Shown here: piece by piece, positions 44,794 to 53,622 of the stretch | Numbering within the stretch: the stretch's first letter is position 1 | Layout: the number at the start of each line of letters is the position of its first letter | NCBI GenBank assembly: GCA_023268255.1 | Contig: JALNJX010000004.1 | Location: 62,001-126,000, forward strand | Direction: 5' to 3' | Source: Candidatus Wolframiiraptor sinensis | GTDB taxonomy: Archaea; Thermoproteota; Nitrososphaeria_A; Caldarchaeales; Wolframiiraptoraceae | DNA length: 64,000 nt | Translations under genes and position numbers: made by a program | The notes under the pieces: generated by a model | The model's input: the letters and a program-made list of their open reading frames with translations, nothing else | Database searches by the model: none | Told to the model about the DNA's origin: nothing

Positions 44794-45906
44794 TTATGAT
44801 CTTTCAAACCTGCTTTCGAGCTTTTTAAGGACCTGTGGTAGAGTAGTATATTCCATCTCGCTAGGGTCTAGGCGGGCTGGCATGAATTCTCCCATGGTTC
44901 TCATGTATATCGCCAGCTGAGCTGCGATGCTTCTGCTATAATCCCAGAATGGGTCGGCGAAAAGGTCCGCGGGTTCTATTCCATCAACTCCCACAAGCTT
45001 TCCATCGGATATCTGCCAACCCATCGCTATGACTCTCGGAGGCCCGTCGAAATAGGATATGACAGCCTCTCTGCAGCTCACGGGCATCAGGGGGCCATTA
45101 TGGCTTCCCCTCATCCACCCGGCAACCAAGTGCGGCGTAGCGAACGGTGCCAGTATCTCGCCTATTGCCGGGAATCCCGACTGGGCTCTAACTATGAGGA
45201 CTGGGTCATCTTTTCCAACGTATTTGCCAGCTATGAGTGAGAGGCGGTTCGTGGATGCTGCGGCCGCCGGCTCGCCATCAGCCCTGTAAACCTTGCTCAC
45301 GCAATATCTTCCCGTGGTTCCCAATAGGGCGAGCAAGTCATAGGATTCCTCAGGCGTTTTCAGCCGAACCTTCTTGTCCTCGATGACATCGAGTACCTCG
45401 AATACGAAGCCATCTCGAAGCTTCGGATCTATCACGAGACCAGCTGTATTGAATGGGTCTGCAAATATCTTGTAGAGCGGTAAATTCCATGCTCCGGGCT
45501 CCGTTTTATCGGCAGCAAATACGACTATGGGATCGGATTGCCTCTCCTCGAACTCTAACTCCGCGACGCCTGGGCCCATCCCACGAATATTCCCGCTGAA
45601 GGCGTCTGAAAGCAGGTCTTGACCGGCCGCGTAAAGCTTCAGGGGTTTAGCAACTTTTTCCGTTAACTCCTTGAATACTTTCCAGGAGAGCGCGTGAATT
45701 TCCGGGTTATTCTCGCCCTTATAATGCGTCAGCACAAGGCCTATATCATCACCCACACTATAAACATAGAAGCTATTGATGAGTCCCACCTTTTCAGCTT
45801 CTGAGAGAATTGTCTTGGCGAGATCAAGCATTTTCTGATGTGGCTTATAATGCCCGGCGATTGAGCCAACATCCGCTTTAATAACCGACACTGTTGTTCG
45901 AACCAT
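44794..45906 (-). CDS. fbp: Fructose-1,6-bisphosphate aldolase/phosphatase
   Basis: Bifunctional archaeal gluconeogenic enzyme (type V FBPase): it joins triose phosphates to fructose 1,6-bisphosphate and removes the 1-phosphate. VSVIKADVGSIAGHYKPHQK at the start has metal-binding residues, YSVGDDIGLVLTH and FAADKTEPGAWNLPLYKIFADPFNTAGLVIDP are conserved, and FDGPPRVIAMGWQISDGKL lies near the C-terminus. 370 residues. Minus-strand AT-rich sequence (ATAATATGTATACG, about 45952-45965) may be its TATA region. Confidence 0.97.
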   Translation of the reverse strand: MVRTTVSVIKADVGSIAGHYKPHQKMLDLAKTILSEAEKVGLINSFYVYSVGDDIGLVLTHYKGENNPEIHALSWKVFKELTEKVAKPLKLYAAGQDLLSDAFSGNIRGMGPGVAELEFEERQSDPIVVFAADKTEPGAWNLPLYKIFADPFNTAGLVIDPKLRDGFVFEVLDVIEDKKVRLKTPEESYDLLALLGTTGRYCVSKVYRADGEPAAAASTNRLSLIAGKYVGKDDPVLIVRAQSGFPAIGEILAPFATPHLVAGWMRGSHNGPLMPVSCREAVISYFDGPPRVIAMGWQISDGKLVGVDGIEPADLFADPFWDYSRSIAAQLAIYMRTMGEFMPARLDPSEMEYTTLPQVLKKLESRFERS

Positions 45907-46003
45907 ACTTCTTCTGGCATCACGTTTTAGGCGAAAATAATGAACATTACGTATACATATTATGCATTGCCAAATTATTTAAAAATTATTAAATAGCATA
46001 GCA

Positions 46004-46570
46004 CTATAATCTGAGGTCCCTACCTATCTCCTTTAGAGCCTCGAGTGACAGCTCTAGGAACTTGTCCAGCGATAAGCCCACTTGTTCGCAAAACATTATC
46101 CTCTCCCTGCTAACGTTTCTCGCGAAGTCCTTTTGCTTGAACTTCTTCTTCAGGGTCTCAACGCTTACTTCCTCCAGCTTCTTGCTCGGCATCACTAAAG
46201 CCGCGGCGATTATGAGGCCCGAGGCAGCATCGGCCGCGATTAACGCCTTCTCGAGATCATTCTCAGGTCTCACTCCCGTGTTTTCGAAGTTATGAGATTT
46301 TATTGCTCTGATGATCTCTGGCGGCGCGGAGTCTCCGAGGATCTTCTCGGCTTCTAGGCCGTGCTTGCTGGGCTCATTTTTTGTTAGCTCGTAGTCCACG
46401 TCGTGGAGTAGGCCCGCGAGTTCCCAGAGCTTCTCATCTCTGCCGAGATGCCGCGCCAGCGCCCTCATTATCGCGGAGACGGCGATCATGTGGAGGACTA
46501 TCTTATCGTTGGAGATGTTATTCCTGATTATTCTTAGTGCCTCGTCTCTATCCATCTTTCCATCCCCCAC
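46004..46570 (-). CDS. HD-domain (HDIG) phosphohydrolase-like protein
   Basis: 188-residue single HD-domain protein. LHMIAVSAIMRALARHLGRDEKLWELAGLLHDVDYELTKNEPSKHGLEAEKIL has the H...HD metal motif, and IKSHNFENTGVRPENDLEKALIAADAASGLI the second half. Related small HD proteins hydrolyse nucleotides or cyclic nucleotides; the substrate here is unknown. It follows the aminotransferase gene on the minus strand by 15 bases. Confidence 0.87.
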   Translation of the reverse strand: MGDGKMDRDEALRIIRNNISNDKIVLHMIAVSAIMRALARHLGRDEKLWELAGLLHDVDYELTKNEPSKHGLEAEKILGDSAPPEIIRAIKSHNFENTGVRPENDLEKALIAADAASGLIIAAALVMPSKKLEEVSVETLKKKFKQKDFARNVSRERIMFCEQVGLSLDKFLELSLEALKEIGRDLRL

Positions 46571-46584
46571 AACTATTCAAGAGC

Positions 46585-47949
46585 TTAAGAGTATTCCTCC
46601 ACCGCTTCGCGAATCCTTCTGCACGCCTCTCTGAGGGGCTTTTCATCGAGGACCGCTGAGATCCTTATGTGGTTGTTATAGCTTTGCCCAAAGCATGCTC
46701 CAGGCGCGATAGCCACGCCCTTCTCCTCCAAGAGCTTCCACGCGAACCTCCATGAATCGAAGTTCTCCACGTTTATCCTGGGGAAAATGTACATGGCTCC
46801 CTCGGGCGGCTTGACTTCTATCAGCCTCGATCTCGAGAGCTCCTCGTAGAGTATCTTCAGCCTCGCTCCGATCAGCTCGATGTTTCTCCTCGCGGCTTCC
46901 TCATCGTTCAGCGCCGCTAATGCTGCTCTCTGGACGAACTCCGGTATGCATGTTATCGCTGTGTTCTGGGCTCTCGCCACGCGCGCCACCATCTCCGCAT
47001 CCGATACAACGTAGCCCACCCTGAAGCCCGTCATGCCCCAAGTCTTTGAGAACGAATTGACCATTATCGCGCGCTCGGCCCCGAGCTCCAAGATGCTCTT
47101 GAAGCCGTCGCGGTAGCAGAAGTCCATGTAGACCTCGTCGCTCATAATCCATGCGCCATGATCCTCGGCGAGCTCGATTATCGCCCTCATGCTCTTCTCG
47201 TCCAAAACTTTCCCCGTGGGATTATTCGGATAATTCAGTATTATCAGCCTCGTCATTCTGCTGATCTCATCCTGGATCATGCTCACGGGATCCCAGTCGT
47301 CCTCGAACCTCGTCCTGATTATTCTCGGCCTTCTGCCGAGCCACCTGATTTGGTGAGCATATAGGGGCCAGGCCGGCTCTATCACGATGACCTCATCTCC
47401 GAGCTCCGTCGCCGCCTCTATCGAGCCGTAGACGCCGAATGTTCCACCCGCGGTGATCGCGACGTTATCGGGCTTCAGGTCGAGCTTGAATTTCTCGGAG
47501 AGCTTTGAGGCTATTGACGCCCTAAGCTCCTTTATGCCATTCGCGGGCCCATACTTGCTATAGCCCTCCCGGATCGCCTTACAGGCCGCTTCGACCGCGC
47601 TGGAAGGAGCCGTGAAGTCAGGCTCGCCGAGCTCCAGCCTGAAGATCTCCCTCCCCATCCGCTGCAGCTCGAGCGCTCTTGAGGCGAATTCCCTCAGTTT
47701 CAGGCCGCTCTCCGAGGCTCCGCGCCCCCTGATCCTCTCTCCCTCCTCCAAGATGAGCGAGAACAGCTTTCTCGCGAGATCGCTGCTCAGCCCATGCCCG
47801 GCGAACTCCGAGATCATCCTCTCCAAGATCTCCGGGCTTAAATCGGATCTAGCCAAATCCGCGCATAGCCTGGATAACTCGGCTAGCTCCCTCATCGCGG
47901 CTTCACCCTCATCTCGCAGCGTCATCCATGAATTAATGCTTTTAACCAT
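46585..47949 (-). CDS. Class I aminotransferase with N-terminal helical extension
   Basis: PLP-dependent aminotransferase of the aspartate/aromatic group. The core has LELGEPDFTAPSSAVEAACKAIREGYSKYGPANG, RLIILNYPNNPTGKVLDEKSM, SDEVYMDFCYRDG and VNSFSKTWGMTGFRVGYVV with the PLP Lys. Unlike ordinary members (about 390 residues), it has some 90 extra N-terminal helical residues (EAAMRELAELSRLCADLARS onward to LFSLILEEGERI). These resemble a degenerate AroQ-type chorismate mutase helix bundle but lack obvious catalytic Arg/Lys. ATG 47949 or 47925 may be the start. It is divergent from uridine phosphorylase, with 18 bases between starts. Confidence 0.85.
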   Translation of the reverse strand: MVKSINSWMTLRDEGEAAMRELAELSRLCADLARSDLSPEILERMISEFAGHGLSSDLARKLFSLILEEGERIRGRGASESGLKLREFASRALELQRMGREIFRLELGEPDFTAPSSAVEAACKAIREGYSKYGPANGIKELRASIASKLSEKFKLDLKPDNVAITAGGTFGVYGSIEAATELGDEVIVIEPAWPLYAHQIRWLGRRPRIIRTRFEDDWDPVSMIQDEISRMTRLIILNYPNNPTGKVLDEKSMRAIIELAEDHGAWIMSDEVYMDFCYRDGFKSILELGAERAIMVNSFSKTWGMTGFRVGYVVSDAEMVARVARAQNTAITCIPEFVQRAALAALNDEEAARRNIELIGARLKILYEELSRSRLIEVKPPEGAMYIFPRINVENFDSWRFAWKLLEEKGVAIAPGACFGQSYNNHIRISAVLDEKPLREACRRIREAVEEYS

Positions 47950-47967
47950 TGCCGTTATCTTTGGGTT

Positions 47968-48792
47968 ATGAGGGCTGAGGAACCTAGAGTTGGGGAAGCC
48001 TTCTATCATGTCAGGGTTAAGCCCGGAGAGATCTCGAGATACGTTCTTCTGCCGGGCGACCCGGAGCGCGTGCCCCTGATCGCGGAGTTATGGGATGAGG
48101 CTTGGGAAGTCTCCTCTCACAGGGAGTTTAGGCTCTGGAATGGCAGAGTCAATGGGAAGCTTATTTCGGCGTGCTCAACAGGCATAGGCTCGGCCTCCGC
48201 CTCGATCGCGGTCGAGGAACTCGCGAGAGCGGGCGCAGATACTTTTATCAGAGTTGGTAGCACGGGCGCGATCCAGCCCCACATAGACATCGGAGATCTG
48301 GTGATATCGTCCGCCGCCATCAGGCTCGAGGGCGCGAGCATGGATTATGCTCCCCCAGAGTATCCGGCTGCCGCGAGCTACGAGGTTCTATTGGCCCTGA
48401 TCGAGGCCGCCGAATTCCTAAATGTGAGATATCATGTTGGAGTTACTGCGACGACGGACAGCTTCTATCTCGGCCAGGGGAGAAGGGGCTTCCGGGGCTA
48501 TGTGCGGAGCGGCGTGAAAGAGCTTCTCAACGACTTGAGAGCGATGGGGGTCCTGAACTTCGACATGGAGACGTCGGCCATCTACACCATAGCCTCGATC
48601 TATGGGCTTAGGGCCGGATCCATATGCGCCGTCTTCGCAAACAGGGTTAGAGACGAGTTCGGGGTTGCCGGGGAGAGGGATGCCGCGAAAGTCGCTGTTG
48701 AGGCCGTGAAGATCCTTCAGGAATGGGATGAGCTCAAGGCGAGGTGGGGCAAGCGCTTCTTCCATCCATCGCTTCTCAGACCCCGAATCTAG
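47968..48792 (+). CDS. udp: Uridine phosphorylase-family nucleoside phosphorylase
   Basis: 274-residue NP-I family phosphorylase that splits nucleosides to base and ribose 1-phosphate. LLPGDPERVPLIAELWDEA, STGIGSASASIAVEELARAGADTFIRVGSTGAI and NFDMETSAIYTIASIYGLRAGSICAVFANR are diagnostic, the last holding the ribose-binding METS. The uracil-type pocket favours uridine. A TTTTAACC sequence about 25 bases upstream suggests a leaderless transcript. It may feed ribose 1-phosphate toward the eIF2B-like isomerase. Confidence 0.92.
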   Translation: MRAEEPRVGEAFYHVRVKPGEISRYVLLPGDPERVPLIAELWDEAWEVSSHREFRLWNGRVNGKLISACSTGIGSASASIAVEELARAGADTFIRVGSTGAIQPHIDIGDLVISSAAIRLEGASMDYAPPEYPAAASYEVLLALIEAAEFLNVRYHVGVTATTDSFYLGQGRRGFRGYVRSGVKELLNDLRAMGVLNFDMETSAIYTIASIYGLRAGSICAVFANRVRDEFGVAGERDAAKVAVEAVKILQEWDELKARWGKRFFHPSLLRPRI

Positions 48793-48815
48793 AAATATAA
48801 GCTTGAGCCCATCTC

Positions 48816-49460
48816 GTGGAGAGCTCTTTGACCGGTCTTCTCGACTCTATGCTTGAGTGGGCTAGGCTTCATCTCGTCCCTCTCGGCATCCCAGGGCTAA
48901 TTCTCACCGCTTTCACAGAATCAAGCTTTTTCCCGATACCGCCCGACGCCATACTCATCCCGCTCGCCCTACTAGATCCGGGAAATGCTCTGCTCTACGG
49001 CTTTCTGGCCACAATCAGCTCCACTGCCGGAGCTCTTCTCGGCTACTGGATCGGGCTTAAGGGCGGCAGACCGATACTCATCAAGCTCGCCGGCGAGAAG
49101 TCCGTGAGGAAAGCTGAGGAGTTCTTTAACAGATATGGCGCCTGGGCTGTAGGGATAGCGGCCTTCACCCCGATACCCTACAAGGTCTTCACGATAGCCT
49201 CTGGAGCTTTCATGCTCAGGGATATCAAGGCCTTCATCGCCGCCTCCCTTCTCGGCAGGGGTGGGAGATTCATGGCGGAGGCACTACTCATAATGCTCTT
49301 TGGAGGGGAGATATTATCATTCCTCAGCTCGCATTTCGAGGCAATAACGCTCTTGGCCGGCGCGGTGATTGCAGTACTTTTAGCGGCCTACAGCCTTCTC
49401 AAAAGGAGGCTATGCCTCGGAGGCTCTTCTCCTCGCGAGGGTTATCCGCGTCGTGATTAG
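48816..49460 (+). CDS. DedA-family membrane protein
   Basis: 214-residue membrane protein with about five to six spans, of the DedA/SNARE-associated family now linked to lipid flipping. FFPIPPDAILIPLALLDPGNALLYGFLATISSTAGALLGYWIG contains the conserved F-P-P-D and G-x-x-x-G segments, and FNRYGAWAVGIAAFTPIPYKVFTIASGAF the second re-entrant part. The start is GTG 48816. Its end overlaps the convergent ABC permease by 51 bp. Confidence 0.88.
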   Translation: MESSLTGLLDSMLEWARLHLVPLGIPGLILTAFTESSFFPIPPDAILIPLALLDPGNALLYGFLATISSTAGALLGYWIGLKGGRPILIKLAGEKSVRKAEEFFNRYGAWAVGIAAFTPIPYKVFTIASGAFMLRDIKAFIAASLLGRGGRFMAEALLIMLFGGEILSFLSSHFEAITLLAGAVIAVLLAAYSLLKRRLCLGGSSPREGYPRRD

Positions 49461-50726
49461 CCTCTCTCCCATGAATAGCCATGAGCTGAGCAAAAGCAGC
49501 ATCACGGCGAATCCCAGCATCACCATTATCGATGTGATCGCGGAGGCTATGTCCCCGGCGAACCCGCTGTGAATCGCGAGGAAGAGGTGCGTGAATGGAT
49601 CTAGGAGAAGCCCGATCTTAACGCCTATCGGAAGGCTCTCGATGGGGGTGAATATTAGTATGAAGAACGGCGGCATTATGAGCGGGAAGGTTACTGCTCC
49701 TACGAGCTGCTGGGCGCTCCTGACATCGCTTCCCAGGACGCCGATGAGCAGGCCTATGCACGTCATCATGACCATCGCGATGAATATCGAGGAGACGAGT
49801 ATCGGGAGGAAGGCGGGGGATGGCCAGAGATCGAGGAGCGTTAAGCTCACCTGCGGCTCCGCGGCAATCTCCTCAACCAAGATCTGGGCCATCATGCTCC
49901 CCGCGATCATCAGGCCATAGATCCCGAACCCGACGAGGAAGGAGATGGTGCTCAGAAGAACTATCACGAATGTTCCGAGAAGCTTACTGAGCAGGATCGT
50001 TATCCTCCTAGCCGGGATCGTTAGTAGGAGCTCGAGAGTCTTAGACTCCTTCTCGAGAGCTATGCTTGTCGCCGAGACCGTGGAAGCATAACTCGCGACC
50101 ATCACGGCGACGAGCGGAAGCCCGAAGAGCGTCGTCAGGAACGTCGCAGCGACCGCTGAGACCGGGGCCCTCAGCACCCTTCCGAGATAAAGTACGACGG
50201 AGCTCTCCGAGATGGGCTTCTCGAAGAATCTCGGATCAACGCCTCCTCCGTGAACCCTCTCGGCCAGGGATTTGAATGACTCCAGCAGGATTAGCGAGAA
50301 TCTCTGGCTCATGCTTATCTCCGATATGGCGGCTGATCGTATCGAGTAGACCGTCGTGATCCTGCTGTGAACGCCGGACGTGAAGTTCCTCGTGAAGCCG
50401 CTCGGGATTATCATCATCACGCCGAGATCCTGCTTCGCCGCCGCCTCGACGCACTCCTCCTCAAGCGAGCACTCAACCCTGATGAGCCTAAGACCTTTTT
50501 CCTCGAGGAGCCTTGGGAGCTCGATGGATGTTAGGCTTGTCCTATCTAGGTCCGCTATCCCGATCACGAGGCCGGCTTCAGCCCTCTCCATCGCCGCGCT
50601 CATTCCCAGCCCTGTCAGCGCGCCCATCAGCGGGAAGATTATTAGGGGTATTATTATCGCGCCGAATAGTATGCTCCTCTCCATCAGGAGCTCCTTAACC
50701 TCTTTCTTCAACAAGATCCTGAGCAT
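49410..50726 (-). CDS. ABC transporter permease (ABC-2/NatB-like)
   Basis: 438-residue exporter permease of the ABC-2 type: one N-terminal span (about 20-40), a large outside domain (about 45-180), and five to six C-terminal spans. SIALEKESKTLELLLTIPARRITILLSKLLGTFVIVLLS is the conserved cytoplasmic motif of this family. Its gene starts two bases after the ATPase gene stop, so the pair is an operon. The exported substrate (ion, peptide or drug) is not known. Confidence 0.87.
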   Translation of the reverse strand: MLRILLKKEVKELLMERSILFGAIIIPLIIFPLMGALTGLGMSAAMERAEAGLVIGIADLDRTSLTSIELPRLLEEKGLRLIRVECSLEEECVEAAAKQDLGVMMIIPSGFTRNFTSGVHSRITTVYSIRSAAISEISMSQRFSLILLESFKSLAERVHGGGVDPRFFEKPISESSVVLYLGRVLRAPVSAVAATFLTTLFGLPLVAVMVASYASTVSATSIALEKESKTLELLLTIPARRITILLSKLLGTFVIVLLSTISFLVGFGIYGLMIAGSMMAQILVEEIAAEPQVSLTLLDLWPSPAFLPILVSSIFIAMVMMTCIGLLIGVLGSDVRSAQQLVGAVTFPLIMPPFFILIFTPIESLPIGVKIGLLLDPFTHLFLAIHSGFAGDIASAITSIMVMLGFAVMLLLLSSWLFMGERLITTRITLARRRASEA

Positions 50727-50727
50727 G

Positions 50728-51489
50728 CTAGGCAGCCCCCATGAGCTTCGCGAAAACCTCCTCGAGGTTCTCTGCCCGATGCTCGGCCTTCAATTCCTCG
50801 GGCCTGCCCTCAGCGATGATCCTCCCACCGTTTATGAAGGCTATTCGATCGCAGAGATACTCTATCTCGAGCATGTTATGGCTTGAGACTATCACAGTCC
50901 CGCCGCTCTCCCTCGCAAACCTCCTTATTCTCTCCCTGACGTGCACGGCGTGGATGACGTCTAAGCCGGAGGTCGGCTCATCGAGTATCGCGACCCTCGG
51001 CCTCAGCATGAGTATCGCGGCGATCATTATCCTGCGCCTCATTCCCTTGCTATAAGATCCCATGGGCTTTCTCAGCGCCTCGCCGAGGCCCGCGATCTCA
51101 GCTCCCTCTTCGACGCATCGCCGATCCACGCCATGAACTCCAGCTACGAAGCTCAGGAACTCCAGGCCCGTCAGGTGCCTGTAAACCCCAGCATCCTCCG
51201 GAAGATAAGCGATATTCCTCCTAACCTCGTCCGGCTCGTCTCTTACGCTGTGGCCCATTATGACTGCGTCGCCCGCATCCGGCCTGAGAATCGTCGCAAG
51301 GATCCTGAGCGTCGTCGTCTTGCCGGCTCCATTCGGGCCTATCAAGCCGAAGATCTCCGATCGCTCGACCTCGAATGAGACTCCCCTCAATACATTGCTC
51401 GAGCCGAATCTCTTGATGAGGCCGCTGGCCATGACCGGCTTCAACCCGCAGCTCCTCCAGGCCTTCCCCCGAGCATTACGCGTCCACAT
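50728..51489 (-). CDS. ABC transporter ATP-binding protein (NatA-like)
   Basis: 253-residue ATPase that powers the adjacent permease. Walker A is GPNGAGKTTTLRIL near 53, the signature is GSYSKGMRRRI, Walker B is AILDEPTSGLD, and the switch His lies in VIVSSHNM. The C-terminal FINGGRIIAEGRPEELK is typical of exporters. It probably shares a transcript with the permease and with thioredoxin reductase immediately upstream. Confidence 0.95.
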   Translation of the reverse strand: MWTRNARGKAWRSCGLKPVMASGLIKRFGSSNVLRGVSFEVERSEIFGLIGPNGAGKTTTLRILATILRPDAGDAVIMGHSVRDEPDEVRRNIAYLPEDAGVYRHLTGLEFLSFVAGVHGVDRRCVEEGAEIAGLGEALRKPMGSYSKGMRRRIMIAAILMLRPRVAILDEPTSGLDVIHAVHVRERIRRFARESGGTVIVSSHNMLEIEYLCDRIAFINGGRIIAEGRPEELKAEHRAENLEEVFAKLMGAA

Positions 51490-52437
51490 TTAAGGCTTGA
51501 GCTTCCGCCAGTCGCCTCTGATCTCCGGCTCTCCCGAAAGTCCTCTCAGGTAGTTGTGCGCTGACAGCGCCGCTATCGCTCCCTGAGCCGCCGCTATCAC
51601 CGCCTGTTTATACGGCATATCGCAGACATCACCGGCCGCGAAGACCCCCCTCCTGCTCGTTCTCCCAAGCCTATCCACGATGATCTCGCCGCGCTCATTC
51701 AGCTGGACAAATTCCTTGAGCCAGCCGGTATCCGCCGCGTATCCGAGCTCCACGAAGACCCCATCTACCTCCAGCTCCACCCGCTCCCCATCATCGAGCC
51801 TCCTCATAATCAGCTTCCTAACCACGGTGTCGCCGGCAATCTCCTCAACCCTCATGCCGGTCATCACCTCGGCGCCCAGCTCCCGCAACTCCCTCAGGAT
51901 ACGATCACCCTCCATCGGCCGCCCGGAGTGGATCACGTAGACCCTGTTATGGTAGTTCCCGAGTATTGAGGCCGCTTCATGAGCCTGCTCGCCCCAGCCG
52001 ACCACCGCCACCTTCCTGTCCCTGTATAGCGGCGCATCGCAGATGGCGCAATAGCTTACTCCCCTGCCCGCGAACAGGTCCTCGCCCGGGACTCCGAGCT
52101 TCCTCGGCTTTTTCCCTACAGCGAGTATCAATGCCCGCCCCTCATGCTCGCCGCCCCTACACCTGACCTTGAATCCCCCCTCAGCTTCCTCGACGCCGAC
52201 CGCCTCATCATAAATCACCTCGGCCCCGAACTCCCTAGCCTGTTCCAGAATGCTATTTGCGAGCTCGAATCCCGAGATCGGAGGTGAGGCCGGGAAATTC
52301 TCTATCCTCGGAGCCGCTAAGAGCTGGCCGCCGATATCCATCGTGATTACCAGAGTCCTCATGCCCTGCCTAGCAGAGTAGAGTGCCGCCGTGAGCCCGG
52401 CGACGCCGCCGCCCACAATCAAAACATCATACATCAC
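51490..52437 (-). CDS. trxB: Thioredoxin reductase
   Basis: FAD/NAD(P)H-dependent flavoprotein that reduces thioredoxin-like proteins. The FAD site is VLIVGGGVAGLTAALYSARQG, the redox pair is in YCAICDAP (CxxC), and GVFAAGDVCDMPYKQAVIAAAQGAIAALSAHNYL is the second FAD motif. The NAD(P) loop VAVVGWGEQAHEAASIL departs from the usual GGG/GGGDSA, so cofactor preference is uncertain. 315 residues. It is one base from the ABC ATPase gene. Confidence 0.93.
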   Translation of the reverse strand: MMYDVLIVGGGVAGLTAALYSARQGMRTLVITMDIGGQLLAAPRIENFPASPPISGFELANSILEQAREFGAEVIYDEAVGVEEAEGGFKVRCRGGEHEGRALILAVGKKPRKLGVPGEDLFAGRGVSYCAICDAPLYRDRKVAVVGWGEQAHEAASILGNYHNRVYVIHSGRPMEGDRILRELRELGAEVMTGMRVEEIAGDTVVRKLIMRRLDDGERVELEVDGVFVELGYAADTGWLKEFVQLNERGEIIVDRLGRTSRRGVFAAGDVCDMPYKQAVIAAAQGAIAALSAHNYLRGLSGEPEIRGDWRKLKP

Positions 52438-52489
52438 AGGATCGATGGTTCAGCGGAACCTATAAAGCATCCCCTAAAATCCATGGAGA

Positions 52490-52690
52490 ATGATGGAGAT
52501 GAGCTCGAGGGCAACCATTATCCCCAAGATCGTGCTGAAGCTCGCGGCCGCGGCAGCATTAGCTATACTGGCCTACTACGCCTATGAGGGAATCTCAGCC
52601 GCCCTATCAGCCCCGCCAATCTTCGCAGCCCTATTCCTCGCATTAATCACAGCCGCCATAATTCTCGGAGCACTAAGCCTCCTCACATGA
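52490..52690 (+). CDS. Small two-span membrane protein (66 aa)
   Basis: A short frame starting MMEMSSRATIIPK with two hydrophobic helices (about 17-33 and 42-66) that carry Ala/Leu/Ile and few charges. It is divergent from trxB, which starts about 50 bases away, and precedes tRNA-Ala. I recognise no family; the composition supports a real membrane peptide. Confidence 0.6.
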   Translation: MMEMSSRATIIPKIVLKLAAAAALAILAYYAYEGISAALSAPPIFAALFLALITAAIILGALSLLT

Positions 52691-52719
52691 TAAACCAGAA
52701 CAGGTTCTGAAGTGATTGC

Positions 52720-52736
52720 AGTAATATTCTTAATAG
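52720..52736 (+). promoter_or_regulatory. TATA-like promoter of tRNA-Ala
   Basis: GTAATATTCTTAATAGG contains AT-rich box-A-like sequence 27-43 bases upstream of the tRNA, the usual spacing for an archaeal tRNA gene. Confidence 0.45.
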
Positions 52737-52762
52737 GAAGTGGATGCGCTGAAAATCTTTAG

Positions 52763-52835
52763 GGGCCGGTAGATCAGCTGGGAGATCGCCCGCCTCGCAC
52801 GCGGGAGGTCGCGGGTTCAAATCCCGCCCGGTCCA
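52763..52835 (+). tRNA. tRNA-Ala (anticodon CGC)
   Basis: A full cloverleaf is visible. Acceptor arms are GGGCCGG and CCGGTCC, giving the G3-U70 pair that identifies alanine tRNA. The anticodon arm is CCCGC-CTCGCAC-GCGGG with anticodon CGC, reading GCG. The T arm is GCGGG-TTCAAAT-CCCGC, followed by discriminator A. CCA is not encoded and there is no intron. Confidence 0.96.
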
Positions 52836-53006
52836 ACAATTCGCCCAACGTTCTTTTAGCACGCGGATTCATCGGAGGTCTCCACATAATGCTCTCTCAA
52901 CTAGGATGTATTATGAGAAGGTCATAGGCCGGAGCGTTTTCTTTCTCATTCATGAAAATGGCTCTATGGCGAAAAATTAAAAGGTGTAGCGGATGACTTG
53001 GGCGTC

Positions 53007-53579
53007 ATGAGCGGGGAATATGTGCAGGTATCCGGGAGAATAATTTATCATCTACTCCATCCCAGGCCGGCGGTTCTAGTGATCTCGATGGGCTCTGATT
53101 GTAGGCCGGGCGGCATGGTCGCTGCCTGGACTGTCTCCTTATCCCACTCGCCGCCGCTGGTTGGCGTCGCCATCGCTCCTCAAAGGAATACCTACAGGCT
53201 GGTAAAGGAGTCAGGGCAATTCACGTTAAATATCTTCGGAATGGATTTCCTCGATAAGATACACGCGCTGGGGAGCATCTCGGGGAGGGAGAGGGATAAA
53301 TTCGCCGAAGTGGGGCTGGAGCTGGAGCCCTCGAGGACCTTGAGGGTTCCCCGCGCCCGCGACGCTCTAGGAGTCTTAGAATGCGAGCTTGAGAAGATAG
53401 TGGATGTCGGTGGAGATCATGATCTCTTCGTTGGAAGGGTTGTCGATGCGTATGCTAAGAAAGAGTTCTTCAAGGATGTGTATGACCCTGCTAGGGCGAA
53501 AATAATACTGCATCTCGGGAAGAGAATCTACACAACTCTGGCCGAGGTCATGATCGTCAAAGAGCATGATGCGCGCTGA
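53007..53579 (+). CDS. Flavin reductase-like FMN-binding protein
   Basis: About 190-residue split-barrel flavin reductase family protein. HPRPAVLVISMGSDCRPGGMVAAWTVSLSHSPPLVGVAIAPQRNTYRLVKESGQFTLNIFG is the family core that binds FMN, and DHDLFVGRVVDAYAKK the later strand. It probably reduces or carries flavin for an oxidoreductase. The ATG at 53007 is preferred to TTG 52998. Confidence 0.88.
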   Translation: MSGEYVQVSGRIIYHLLHPRPAVLVISMGSDCRPGGMVAAWTVSLSHSPPLVGVAIAPQRNTYRLVKESGQFTLNIFGMDFLDKIHALGSISGRERDKFAEVGLELEPSRTLRVPRARDALGVLECELEKIVDVGGDHDLFVGRVVDAYAKKEFFKDVYDPARAKIILHLGKRIYTTLAEVMIVKEHDAR

Positions 53580-53622
53580 GATCGTGATTCCATAATTTTC
53601 CAACTTTAGATCTCCATCGAGG

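Noticed and set aside
46585-48009. Start of the aminotransferase at 48009
   Set aside because: It would overlap the divergent uridine phosphorylase gene by about 40 bases and its promoter; starts at 47949 or 47925 fit better.
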